NCBI GenBank assembly: GCA_964549495.1
Contig: CAZJWJ010000001.1
Location: forward strand, 1 to 64,000
Direction: 5' to 3'
DNA from: JACKBJ01 sp964549495
GTDB taxonomy: Bacteria > Chloroflexota > Anaerolineae > Epilineales > Epilineaceae
DNA length: 64,000 bases
Below, in pieces: positions 1-7,249 of this stretch. Position 1 is the stretch's first letter. Each line of letters opens with the position of its first letter. The notes under the pieces are model-generated. The model ran no database searches, was not told the origin of the DNA, and saw nothing but the letters and a program-made list of their open reading frames with translations. Position numbers and translations under genes: made by a program.

Positions 1-96
1 TCGGGCTCATCGGAGCTGCTGGAGAAGCTGGACTACGCCGTGCGCTACGATGACGACGTCGTGCGCCATCTCGTCCTGCGTACCGACGAGGACTGA
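1..96 (+). CDS. rpsF: 30S ribosomal protein S6, C-terminal fragment
   Basis: Only the last 31 codons are inside the window; the gene continues upstream. The fragment reads ...ELLEKLDYAVRYDDDVVRHL then VLRTDED and stop, which matches the end of the S6 fold (beta strand ending in the conserved VRHLV/I motif). The identification rests strongly on context: ssb and rpsR follow in the classical rpsF-ssb-rpsR order with short gaps. S6 pairs with S18 on the platform of the small subunit. The protein ends in Asp-Glu-Asp. In E. coli the acidic S6 tail is extended with glutamates by RimK, and a RimK homologue lies in this window at 10847-12019, but nothing here shows that S6 is its substrate. Confidence 0.85.
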   Translation, partial: SGSSELLEKLDYAVRYDDDVVRHLVLRTDED

Positions 97-127
97 TCGG
101 ATCCGCGCGACGATCGGAGGGGCAGTC

Positions 128-493
128 ATGACGCCAGGCTTGAACAAGGTCATGCTCATCGGCCGGATCGGCCGGGCCCCCGAGACGCGCTTCACCCCGG
201 CCGGCAAGGCCGTCGGCACCTTCAGCATCGGCGTCGCCCGCAGCTGGCAGGATGCCGAGGGCAGGCCGCAGGGCAGCGTCGACTGGTTCAACGTGGTGGC
301 CTGGGGCGATCTGGCCGAACACTGCGCCGAGATGCTGGCCGAGGGCGACCGCGCCTACGTCGAGGGCCGCATCCAGATCCGCAGCTGGGACGATGGCGAC
401 GGCCGGCGACACCAACAGGCCGAGATCGTTGCCGCCCAGGTCCTGGCCCTCGAGAACCCGCCGGTCGAAAGCACGCCGGCCAGCCACGACTGA
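128..493 (+). CDS. ssb: Single-stranded DNA-binding protein
   Basis: This 121-residue protein is a single OB-fold SSB. It begins MTPGLNKVMLIGRIGRAPETR, followed by the typical strands FTPAGKAVGTFSIGVAR, VDWFNVVAWGDLAEHCAEML and AYVEGRIQIRSW. It binds and protects single-stranded DNA during replication and repair. The ATG at 128 is chosen because a GGAGG ribosome binding site sits at 116-120; an upstream in-frame ATG at 50 would overlap rpsF and adds unrelated sequence. The C-terminal tail is short (PPVESTPASHD) and lacks the DDDIPF-type acidic tip that recruits partner proteins in many bacteria, so this may be a minimal or primosomal-type SSB, and a second full-length SSB may exist elsewhere. 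It lies between rpsF and rpsR as in many genomes. Confidence 0.93.
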   Translation: MTPGLNKVMLIGRIGRAPETRFTPAGKAVGTFSIGVARSWQDAEGRPQGSVDWFNVVAWGDLAEHCAEMLAEGDRAYVEGRIQIRSWDDGDGRRHQQAEIVAAQVLALENPPVESTPASHD

Positions 494-551
494 CGATGAT
501 CCACCGTTCAACCATTCGCCATCGAGCGATCGCTTAGGAGACACAAAAACC

Positions 552-815
552 ATGTATCGAGGTCGTCGAGGAGGAGGAGGAGGGGGCCGAGGCCGCGGAG
601 CCAGCGTCCCCAAGGACCCCAAAGAGATCAACTACCGGAACATCGACCTGCTCGAGCGCTTCTTGGACAACGGCGGCCGCATCACCTCGCGCCGGCGCTC
701 GCGCATCGACGCCAAGAGCCAGCGCCGCATCACCCGGGCCGTCAAGCACGCCCGCTACATGGCCCTCTTGCCCTACACCCACGATCACGTGCGCCTCTAC
801 GGCGGGCGGAACTAG
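552..815 (+). CDS. rpsR: 30S ribosomal protein S18
   Basis: This 87-residue basic protein is S18. The core KEINYRNIDLLERFLDNGGR, ITSRRRSRIDAKSQRRITRA and VKHARYMALLPYT contains the family hallmarks (Y-N/R-x2-LL, G-R/K-I-x-SRR, R-R-x-TRAVK-x-AR). It binds 16S rRNA with S6. The N-terminus carries a Gly/Arg run (YRGRRGGGGGGRGRGAS) that is longer in glycine than usual. The ATG at 552 is preceded by a weak purine stretch (GGAGACACAAAAACC), so the start is chosen mainly by alignment to the family length. The gap to ssb is 58 bases and to the following gene 15 bases, so all are probably one transcript. Confidence 0.97.
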   Translation: MYRGRRGGGGGGRGRGASVPKDPKEINYRNIDLLERFLDNGGRITSRRRSRIDAKSQRRITRAVKHARYMALLPYTHDHVRLYGGRN

Positions 816-830
816 CCCGGAGCTGCTCTC

Positions 831-3032
831 ATGGCCAAGCGCGTATCCAAGCGTAAGCAGGAAAAGGTGCTCTCGCCCACCGAGCTGCGCCGCAAGATGC
901 TCGTCGAGCGCAAGCAGCGCGAGGAACAGCGGGCCGTGCTCGGCATCTTGGTGCCGGTGCTCGTGCTCTTGGTGGCCTTCCTGGCCTACGGCGCCTACGC
1001 CGAGCTCTGGCGGGAGCCCCGTGCGCCCATCGCCCGCGTGGAAGGCGAGACCATCAACGCCGGCCGCTTCCAGGAGCGCATCGGTTGGGAACGGGTGCAG
1101 CTGATCAACAGCCTGGAAAGTCTGCGCTCGCTGGCGCTGAGCACCGACCCCAGCTTCATCAACAACATGGCCGCTCAGCAACGCTCCGGCCTGGCCCAGA
1201 GCACCGTCGACCAGATGATCGACGAGGCCCTGATCCGCCAGGAAGCCGAGGCGCGCGGCATCTCGGTCACCGAACGCGAGGTCCGCAACCACATCATCAG
1301 CACCACCCTCGCCAGCATCCTCCTGGCCACCCCCGAGCCGGTCGATGAGGAGCCGATGACGCCCATCGACGAGGAGCTCGACGCGGCAGACGATGCAGCC
1401 GCCGAGGACGCCGCCGACGATCCGGCCGTTGACGAGGCGGCGGATGACGCCAGCTCCGAAGAGGCCGAGGACGAGCCGGCGGATGATCCCGACGCATCGT
1501 CGGAGGATGACGAGGCCGCGGAGGACGCCGTCGCCGAAGCCGGGGACGCCGACGAAGCGGCCGATGAAGGCGAGTCTTCCGAGCAGGCGTCCGAAGGCGA
1601 CACCATGACCGGCTCCGCGGACGAGAACGGCGAAGAGACCGCAACCGAAGATGATACAGTCGCGGACGAGACCGCCGAAGACGAGGCCGCTGCCGACGAG
1701 GATGCCGAGTCCGAAGATGCCGAAGATGCCGAAGACGAGACCTCCTCGCTGCCGGACAAGCCCACCGATCCGGACGAGGTGAGCGACGAGGACTTCGACA
1801 ACGCGATCGAGAACTACCTCGCGGGCCAGTTCACCACCGCCGGCATCACCCGCGACGACTACTTCGAGATCCAACGCCAGGCCGTCTACCGCGAGAAGCT
1901 CAACCGCGCCCTGGGCGAGGAGATCGAGACCACCGCGCCGCAGATCGAGCTCGACTACCTGCTCTTCCGCGACAAGGCCACCGCCGACGCGGCGGCCGCA
2001 GCCCTGGATGCCGGCCAGTCTTGGAACGAGGTGGTCGAGGAATACGGCGCGCCTGCCGAGGACGACACCGAGGAAGCTGGCGAGGACGAAGCCTCCGAGG
2101 ACGAGGCCTCCGAGGACGAGGCCACGGAAGATGAGGCGACCGCCGACGACGAGGCGGCCGCCGACGAAGCCGACGCGAGCACGGCCGACGAGGTCTCGGA
2201 GGGCGCTGTCTCGGAGGACGAACTGTCGGAAGACGAGGCGACGGCGGACGAGGCCGATGCCATCGACGAGACGGCCGAGGACGAAGACGCCGACGAGCCT
2301 GCCGACGAGCCCGACGCCGATGCGGAAGCGGAAGACGAGACCTCCGAGGACGAGGACTCGATGGAAGCGGACGCAGAGGACGAGACGGCTGCCGATGACG
2401 AGGCTGCCGATGACGAGGCTGCCGACGACGAGGCTGCCGATGACGAGGCTGCCGACGATGAGGCTGCCGACGATGAGGCTGCCGACGACGAGACGGTTGA
2501 CGAGGACGCCGACGAGGAAGAGGCCGAACCGACCGCTTCGCCCTCGCCGATCCCCGCGCCGACCGCCGAGCCCTTTGCCTTCGAGACCGGCGAGCGTCGC
2601 TGGTACAGCCGGCAGCAGGCCTTGCAGCGCCTGGGCCTCAACGAGGCCACCGCCGATACGGTGATGGGCCTGGAGACGGATGCCTCCTCGGAAGCCATCC
2701 AGGGCAGCCGCGGCTTCTACGTCTTCCGCGCGGTGGATCGGGAGGAGGCCCGGCAACTCGAGGAGGGAGAGTTGGATACCCTCCGCTCGACGGCCGTCGA
2801 CGATTGGCTCGAGGAACGACGCCTGACGGCCGACATCCAGCGCTTTGCCTACGAGGACAAGGTGCCGGCCGAGCCCGACTGGTTCGTCAACGCCTACAAC
2901 CAGATCACCGGCAGCAGCCAGGCGATGCCGACCCTGGCCATGCCCGAGGTGGTCGGAACGGCCGTGCCGGCGCCCGTCGAGCAAGAGGCTCCGGCCCCGG
3001 CCGGTGGCGAGGACGCCAGCGGAGACGGCTGA
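831..3032 (+). CDS. SurA/parvulin-type peptidyl-prolyl isomerase with two giant acidic inserts
   Basis: The 733-residue product starts with a basic N-terminus (residues 1-35) and a transmembrane helix (about 37-59), so the rest should face outside the membrane. Residues 66-160 resemble a SurA_N chaperone domain (IARVEGETINAGRFQERI... VDQMIDEALIRQEAEARGI). A parvulin-like domain seems split: ELDYLLFRDKATADAAAAAL at about 372-410, and after an insert WYSRQQALQRLGL ... GSRGFYVFRAVDREEARQLE at about 590-650. Two Asp/Glu/Ala-rich low-complexity blocks interrupt it, roughly residues 166-315 and 409-570; the second contains seven tandem AADDE units. The expected role is folding of exported proteins. 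It follows rpsR by 15 bases. The gene start ATG 831 has AGCTGCTCTC upstream and no strong RBS. Whether the parvulin remnant is catalytic is unclear. Confidence 0.8.
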   Translation: MAKRVSKRKQEKVLSPTELRRKMLVERKQREEQRAVLGILVPVLVLLVAFLAYGAYAELWREPRAPIARVEGETINAGRFQERIGWERVQLINSLESLRSLALSTDPSFINNMAAQQRSGLAQSTVDQMIDEALIRQEAEARGISVTEREVRNHIISTTLASILLATPEPVDEEPMTPIDEELDAADDAAAEDAADDPAVDEAADDASSEEAEDEPADDPDASSEDDEAAEDAVAEAGDADEAADEGESSEQASEGDTMTGSADENGEETATEDDTVADETAEDEAAADEDAESEDAEDAEDETSSLPDKPTDPDEVSDEDFDNAIENYLAGQFTTAGITRDDYFEIQRQAVYREKLNRALGEEIETTAPQIELDYLLFRDKATADAAAAALDAGQSWNEVVEEYGAPAEDDTEEAGEDEASEDEASEDEATEDEATADDEAAADEADASTADEVSEGAVSEDELSEDEATADEADAIDETAEDEDADEPADEPDADAEAEDETSEDEDSMEADAEDETAADDEAADDEAADDEAADDEAADDEAADDEAADDETVDEDADEEEAEPTASPSPIPAPTAEPFAFETGERRWYSRQQALQRLGLNEATADTVMGLETDASSEAIQGSRGFYVFRAVDREEARQLEEGELDTLRSTAVDDWLEERRLTADIQRFAYEDKVPAEPDWFVNAYNQITGSSQAMPTLAMPEVVGTAVPAPVEQEAPAPAGGEDASGDG
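2388..2492 (+). repeat. Seven tandem copies of a 15-base unit encoding Ala-Ala-Asp-Asp-Glu
   Basis: The unit GCTGCCGAYGAYGAG occurs seven times head to tail inside the prolyl isomerase gene. Copies differ only at third positions (GAT/GAC), so the amino-acid repeat is perfect while the DNA has begun to diverge. Such a tract can expand or contract by replication slippage in frame. Confidence 0.95.
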
Positions 3033-3083
3033 TCTCCAAAGGGCATGCTGGCCGACGGCCGGCGCCCACATCGACGATCTCTC

Positions 3084-3115
3084 GAGCGCCCGGGTCGGAT
3101 CCGACCCGGGCGCTC
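3084..3115. terminator. Perfect 32-base palindrome between convergent genes
   Basis: The two 16-base arms GAGCGCCCGGGTCGGA and TCCGACCCGGGCGCTC are exact reverse complements with no loop bases. The element sits between the convergent isomerase (ends 3032) and PLP enzyme (ends 3114, its TGA lies in the palindrome). A bidirectional transcription stop is the likely role, although there is no T-tract, so it would be a non-canonical terminator or a transcript-stabilising hairpin. Confidence 0.6.
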
Positions 3116-4325
3116 AGACTGCCGCCAGGCCCCGCTCCAAGTCGGCGATGATGTCCTCGGCCGCCTCGATGCCGCAGGAGAGCCGCACCAGGCCGTCGCC
3201 GATGCCCTGGGCTCGGCGCTCCTCGGGATCCAGGCCCCGGTGCGAGGTGAAGGCCGGCGCCGAGACCGTCGTGCCCACGTCGGCCAGACTGGGCGCCATC
3301 CGGATCATGCCCAGGCCGCCGACGAAGCGCTCGAAGGCACCGCGCCCCGCGCCCGGACCGTCCTCGGGCAGGTCGAAGGCGATCATGCCGCCGAAGCCGC
3401 GCCGCAGGATGCGCCGGGCGATGGCATGGGTCGGGTGGCTGGAGAGGCCCGGATAGTGGACCCGGGCCACCTTGGGATGCGCCTCCAGCCATTCGGCCAC
3501 CCGGTTTCCGTTCTCGCTGTGGCGGGCCATCCGCAGGTGCAAGGTGCGCAGACCCCGCTGCACCAGCCAGGCCTCCTGCGGTGCCAGGTTGCTGCCCATC
3601 GCCCGCATCACGCCGCGGGCGGCCTCGATGTGCTCCGCCGCGCCGGCGGCCAGCCCGGCGATCAGGTCGCCGTGGCCGCCGAAGTACTTGGTGGCGCTGT
3701 GCACGACCAGATCGGCGCCCAAGTCCAGGGGCCGGCAATGGTAGGGCGTGGTGAAGGTGCTGTCGACCACCAGCAGCGCGCCGGCCGCGTGGGCGATCTC
3801 GGCCAGACGCGGCAGGTCGGCCGCCACCAAGAGCGGGTTGGAGATCGGCTCGGTGTAGAGCAGGCGCGTGCCCTCCGGCAGCCCCTGCTCGATCTGCTCG
3901 GCGCGCTGGTGCGACACCTCGATGCCCAGACGGCTCAGGTGCTGGTCGAGCAGCGTGCGGGTGTTGCCGTAGAGCTGGCTGGTGGTCACGATCCGGTCGC
4001 CGGCCGAGAGCAGCGAGAGCAGGACGCTCGAGATGGCGCCCATGCCCGAGGCCGCCGCCATGGCCGCCTCGGCGCCCTCCAGGGGCGCGATGGCCATCTC
4101 CAGCGCGCGCACCGTCGGGTTGGTGGCGCGCGAGTAGGCGTAGATGTCCGGATCGCCCTCGAAGGCGCGGCGCATCGCATCCAGCGTGGGCACGTGGAAG
4201 ACGGCCGATTGGAAGATGGGCGGCGAGAGCGGCGGCGTCTCCATGCCCAGGCCGGGCACCTCCGGCCCGGCGCCGCCGTGCACGCAGGCCGCGTCGAAGG
4301 ACTCGGGTGATCGCGGGTCGCTCAT
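3114..4325 (-). CDS. Trans-sulfuration PLP-dependent enzyme (cystathionine gamma-synthase/lyase or methionine gamma-lyase family)
   Basis: This 403-residue protein belongs to the Cys/Met metabolism PLP family (fold type I). Visible signatures are YSRATNPTVRALEMAIAPLEG (about 64-85), the phosphate-cradle region SGMGAI (93-98), YTEPISNPLL (157-166), the PLP-contacting Asp in VVDSTFTTP (D188) and the Schiff-base lysine K213 in HSATKYFGGHGD. The C-terminal domain ends with RLSCGIEAAEDIIADLERGL. The length matches the family. Members make or break C-S bonds in methionine/cysteine metabolism; exact substrate cannot be read from sequence, and the product could be MetB, MetC, a gamma-lyase or an O-acylhomoserine sulfhydrylase. 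It is transcribed in the same direction as, and 10 bases after, the beta-CASP nuclease gene. Confidence 0.88.
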   Translation of the reverse strand: MSDPRSPESFDAACVHGGAGPEVPGLGMETPPLSPPIFQSAVFHVPTLDAMRRAFEGDPDIYAYSRATNPTVRALEMAIAPLEGAEAAMAAASGMGAISSVLLSLLSAGDRIVTTSQLYGNTRTLLDQHLSRLGIEVSHQRAEQIEQGLPEGTRLLYTEPISNPLLVAADLPRLAEIAHAAGALLVVDSTFTTPYHCRPLDLGADLVVHSATKYFGGHGDLIAGLAAGAAEHIEAARGVMRAMGSNLAPQEAWLVQRGLRTLHLRMARHSENGNRVAEWLEAHPKVARVHYPGLSSHPTHAIARRILRRGFGGMIAFDLPEDGPGAGRGAFERFVGGLGMIRMAPSLADVGTTVSAPAFTSHRGLDPEERRAQGIGDGLVRLSCGIEAAEDIIADLERGLAAV

Positions 4326-4335
4326 GGCATTCGTC

Positions 4336-5739
4336 CTATAGATCGAAGATCTGGCTGCGCTCGGGGATCTCGACGTGGACCAGGCCGGCCTCGCGCAGGG
4401 CGGCCGACAGGCTGTACATGGGGCTGGGCTCGCCGTGGACCAGAAAGGTCCGCCGGAGATCGCCCCGCTCGTTCGTGCGCGCCGCCCAGTCCAGCAGTTC
4501 CTCGCGGTCGGCGTGGGCGCTGTAGCCGTTGATCTTCTCGATGCGGGCCTCGATCTCGCGCTCCTCGCCGTAGATCCGCACCGGATTCTGGCCCTCCAGG
4601 ATGCGCCGGCCCAGGGTGTGCTCCGCCTGGAAGCCCACGAAGAGGATGATGCTGCCCGCCTCGTCGGCGTGGTTCTTGATGTGGTGCAGGATGCGCCCGC
4701 CCTCGCACATGCCCGAGGCGCTGATGATCACCGCCGGCGCCTCCAAGGTATTGAGCTCCATCGAACGCTCGGCCTCACGGATGTAGGTCAGGTGCCGGTA
4801 GCCCAGCGGATCGTGGTCGTCGTCACGCTGCAGGGTGGCGCGCATCTCCTCGTCGTAGCATTCGGGATGCAGCCGGAAGACCTCGGTGGCATTCACCGCC
4901 AGCGGGCTGTCGACGTAGACCGCCACCGGCGGCAGATCGCCGGCCTCCCAGAGTTGGTTGAGCCGGTAGACCAACTCCTGGGTCCGGCCCACGGCAAAGC
5001 TGGGGATGATCAGCTTGCCGCCGGAGTCGCAGATGGCCTCGACGTTCTGCCTGAGCTTATCGCGCGCCTCGCCGGAGTCCTCGTGGCTGCGGTCGCCGTA
5101 GGTGCTCTCCATGATCAGGTAGTCGGCGCCATCGGCCACCTCCGGGTCGCGCAGGATGGGCTGGCCCTTGCGGCCGATGTCGCCGCTGAAGACCAGGCGC
5201 TCGTGGCGCCCTTCCTCCTCCAGATCCAGCACGACGCTGGCCGCACCCAGGATGTGGCCGGCGTTGATGAAACGCACCGTCACCCCGGGCAAGGGCGAGA
5301 ACTCGCGGTCGAAGTCGACCGTGCGAAAGGCCCGCAGGGCCTCGACGGCGTCCTGCTGCACGTAGAGCGGCTCGAAGGGCGTCTTGCCCTGCTCGCGGCG
5401 GCGGCGGTTGACGTAGCGCACGTCGCTCTCCTGGATATGGGCCGAATCCAGGAGCATGTAGGCGCAGAGGTCGCGCGTGGCCGAGGTGCAGTAGATATGA
5501 CCCCGATAGCCCTGTCGGACCAGGGTCGGCAGGTTGCCGCTGTGGTCGATGTGGGCATGCGAGAGGATCACGGCGTCGATGCTGGCGGCATCGAAGGGCA
5601 GGTCCCGGTTGCGCGAGAAGGCTTCCTTGCGCCGGCCCTGGTAGAGCCCGCAGTCCAGCAGGATGCGACGGCCCTGGACCTCCAGCAGATGCATCGATCC
5701 CGTGACGGTGCGCGCGGCGCCCCAGAATTGCAGGTGCAT
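4336..5739 (-). CDS. MBL-fold RNA exonuclease/endonuclease with beta-CASP domain (YSH1/CPSF73-like)
   Basis: The 467-residue protein has the complete metallo-beta-lactamase metal motif SHAHIDHSG (H61, H63, D65, H66), a later histidine in INAGHILGAASV, the Asp in VFSGDIGRKGQP, and the beta-CASP region beginning IMESTYGDRSHED. The C-terminus has the typical SGMCEGGRILHHIK, YSAHADREELLDW and TFLVHGEPS motifs of the RNA-specific group. This family contains bacterial and archaeal homologues of the mRNA 3'-end cleavage factor CPSF73 and RNase J relatives; two zinc ions would cut RNA phosphodiester bonds in the cytoplasm. It is likely the first gene of a two-gene minus-strand unit with the PLP enzyme, a pairing with no obvious metabolic logic. 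The ATG at 5739 gives the standard MHLQFWGAARTVTGS start of the family. Confidence 0.93.
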   Translation of the reverse strand: MHLQFWGAARTVTGSMHLLEVQGRRILLDCGLYQGRRKEAFSRNRDLPFDAASIDAVILSHAHIDHSGNLPTLVRQGYRGHIYCTSATRDLCAYMLLDSAHIQESDVRYVNRRRREQGKTPFEPLYVQQDAVEALRAFRTVDFDREFSPLPGVTVRFINAGHILGAASVVLDLEEEGRHERLVFSGDIGRKGQPILRDPEVADGADYLIMESTYGDRSHEDSGEARDKLRQNVEAICDSGGKLIIPSFAVGRTQELVYRLNQLWEAGDLPPVAVYVDSPLAVNATEVFRLHPECYDEEMRATLQRDDDHDPLGYRHLTYIREAERSMELNTLEAPAVIISASGMCEGGRILHHIKNHADEAGSIILFVGFQAEHTLGRRILEGQNPVRIYGEEREIEARIEKINGYSAHADREELLDWAARTNERGDLRRTFLVHGEPSPMYSLSAALREAGLVHVEIPERSQIFDL

Positions 5740-5895
5740 GCGGTGATTGCCTTTCGTGATGGCTCGGATCCGTGCCGGCCCCGGATCCGAGATTGTGCCA
5801 CAGGTCGACGACGCAAGCCCCCGACGCGGGCCTGGCGCGGCGGTGGAGTCGCTGGATCGTCTAGCCGGGCGCTCGATTTTTCCCAGCCCGCCGAC

Positions 5896-5901
5896 TACAA
5901 T
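5896..5901 (+). promoter_or_regulatory. Candidate -10 box in the 252-base divergent spacer
   Basis: TACAAT lies about 90 bases upstream of the response-regulator ATG at 5992 in the spacer 5740-5991 that separates it from the divergent nuclease gene. No convincing -35 box is seen, so this is a weak call. I see no other structure in the spacer. Confidence 0.3.
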
Positions 5902-5991
5902 GCCGCTGCCGGGCGGCGGATCCCGCCGGGCGACGCGATCCCAGTCCCGGGCGAGCCCGGATCGCTACGCGGTCGGGCAGATGGAGCGGTG

Positions 5992-6699
5992 ATGAGCGGT
6001 CCCGCCTTGTTGGTGGCCAGCGACGAGCTCGAGCGCAGCCTCTTGACGCTGATCCTGCAGCGCCTGGGGCTCGACGCCCAGCTGGACGCGCAGGTCGATC
6101 ACGCCCTGGATGCCTGGCCGGCCGGACCGGGCGAGCTGATCCTCTTGGCCCTCGCCGGCGCCGAGGCCAGCATCGAGGTCGTGCGCCGTTTTCGCGGCCT
6201 GGCGGCGGTACCCATCGTGACCCTGGTCGACGATCTGGACGAGGCCGGGCACGTGGCCTTGCTCGAAGCAGGCGCGGACCTGGTGCTGGGCCGGCCCTAC
6301 AGCAGCCGGCTGCTCTTCCACCAGCTGGGCGCCTTGCTGCGTCGGGTCGGTGGAATGCCGGCCTTCAGCCTGCCCACGCTCAGCGTCGGCGGGCTGACCT
6401 TGGACCCGGCCGGCCGCCTCGTGCGCGTCAAGGGCGAGAAGGCCAAGCGCCTGACCCAGCTGGAGTTCCGCATGCTCTATACCCTGATGGTCCACCGCGG
6501 CCAGGTCCTGCCGGTCGACCTCTTGGTCGAACAGGTCTGGGGCTACACCGGCGAGGGCAACCGCGAGCTCGTCCGCAGCCTGCTGGCGCGCCTGCGGGCC
6601 AAGATCGAGCCCGATCGCAGCCAGCCGCGCTACGTTCGCACCATCCCCGGCACCGGCTATACCTTTGGCGGCGACGAGTCGGAATCGATCCTGGAATGA
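5992..6699 (+). CDS. OmpR/PhoB-type DNA-binding regulator with a degenerate receiver domain
   Basis: The 235-residue protein has a receiver-like domain (about 1-115) and a winged-helix Trans_reg_C domain (about 130-228: GLTLDPAGRLVRVKG, LTQLEFRMLYTLMVHRGQVL, VDLLVEQVWGY, VRSLLARLRAKIE, YVRTIPGTGYTF). The effector domain is intact. In the receiver, the usual LLDL phospho-acceptor segment reads ELILLALAGAE, so the conserved Asp is replaced by Ala (about residue 53), and the usual Lys-Pro near the end is Arg-Pro (GRPYSS). It therefore should not be phosphorylated at the standard site, and no histidine kinase gene adjoins it. The ATG at 5992 is chosen because the protein length and domain start fit; GGAGCGGTG precedes it. 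It is read towards the LysW-like operon, 150 bases downstream, which makes it a candidate regulator of that operon by proximity only. Confidence 0.88.
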   Translation: MSGPALLVASDELERSLLTLILQRLGLDAQLDAQVDHALDAWPAGPGELILLALAGAEASIEVVRRFRGLAAVPIVTLVDDLDEAGHVALLEAGADLVLGRPYSSRLLFHQLGALLRRVGGMPAFSLPTLSVGGLTLDPAGRLVRVKGEKAKRLTQLEFRMLYTLMVHRGQVLPVDLLVEQVWGYTGEGNRELVRSLLARLRAKIEPDRSQPRYVRTIPGTGYTFGGDESESILE

Positions 6700-6852
6700 G
6701 CCGCCATGACAAGCCTGTCACGCAGGAGAGGAATTCTACCACGCCCTTGCAACGCTTATGTCACGCCAATTGCATCCCGAGTCCCGAAAATGATGCCGCG
6801 ATCCAAGGTGGATCGCAGCCGCATCGAATCGCTGGATCTGTGAGGAATGCAG

Positions 6853-7071
6853 ATGACCGTAAAGGACAGCCGCACCGCCGCTCGTTGCCCCGACTGCGAC
6901 GAGACCATCCGCCCGCGCACCACGCCGCGCATCGGGCAGAAGATCACCTGCTCGACCTGCGACGCCGAGCTCGAGGTGGTCGGGATCAACCCGCTCGAGC
7001 TGGAGTGGGCCATCGACGACGATTGGGACGACGACTTCGACGACGACGATGGGGACTGGGACGACGACTGA
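6853..7071 (+). CDS. lysW: LysW-like amino-group carrier protein with an Asp-rich tail
   Basis: This 72-residue protein has the LysW architecture: a four-cysteine zinc ribbon (CPDC ... CSTC), the signature AELEVVGINPLELEWA just after the second Cys pair, and an acidic C-terminal tail. In LysW of Thermus and relatives the tail ends in EDWGE and the last Glu side chain is ligated to the amino group of a biosynthetic intermediate. Here the tail reads DDDWDDDFDDDDGDWDDD: two DW motifs and a terminal Asp instead of Glu. The ATG at 6853 is preferred to that at 6847 because GTGAGGA at 6840-6846 gives correct spacing only to the second. It leads a run of ATP-grasp and zinc-hydrolase genes and is followed by a hairpin, which could keep carrier levels above enzyme levels. 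Family assignment is firm in the core; the cargo is unknown. Confidence 0.85.
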   Translation: MTVKDSRTAARCPDCDETIRPRTTPRIGQKITCSTCDAELEVVGINPLELEWAIDDDWDDDFDDDDGDWDDD

Positions 7072-7129
7072 TCCCGGCTGACCGGATCGATCCGCTCAAC
7101 CGGTCGACCCCACGAGAACCGAATCGACG

Positions 7130-7160
7130 ACGCGGGCTCGTCGCCAAGCCGAGCCCGTGT
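7130..7160 (+). terminator. Hairpin (attenuator-like) between the LysW-like gene and the enzymes
   Basis: ACGCGGGCTCG at 7130-7140 pairs with CGAGCCCGTGT at 7150-7160 (11 pairs, one of them G-T) around a 9-base loop, followed by TGTATTGCG. This is a strong stem with only a weak T-run, 59 bases after the carrier stop codon and 90 bases before the next start. Partial termination here would give more carrier than enzyme. Confidence 0.55.
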
Positions 7161-7249
7161 TGTATTGCGTCTCCTCGAGCCCGATTCGCTCCGCCGGCGC
7201 CTGCTTCGGTCGGCACGAACAGCCCCGCCGGCCCGAGAAGGAGGCGATG

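Noticed and set aside
534..3071. 845-codon minus-strand frame opposite the isomerase, and several other frames within the acidic region
   Set aside because: They exist because the acidic repeat has biased codons; composition is Val/Leu/Gly repeats with no family motifs. The plus-strand isomerase has a clear TM and domain order.
4375..5991. Long upstream extension of the response-regulator frame
   Set aside because: It lies antisense to the beta-CASP nuclease; the regulator starts at 5992.
6853..7071. The small zinc protein as a rubredoxin or a generic zinc ribbon
   Set aside because: The ELEVV-x3-PLELE core and acidic C-terminal tail match LysW, and rubredoxin CxxCG loops are missing.
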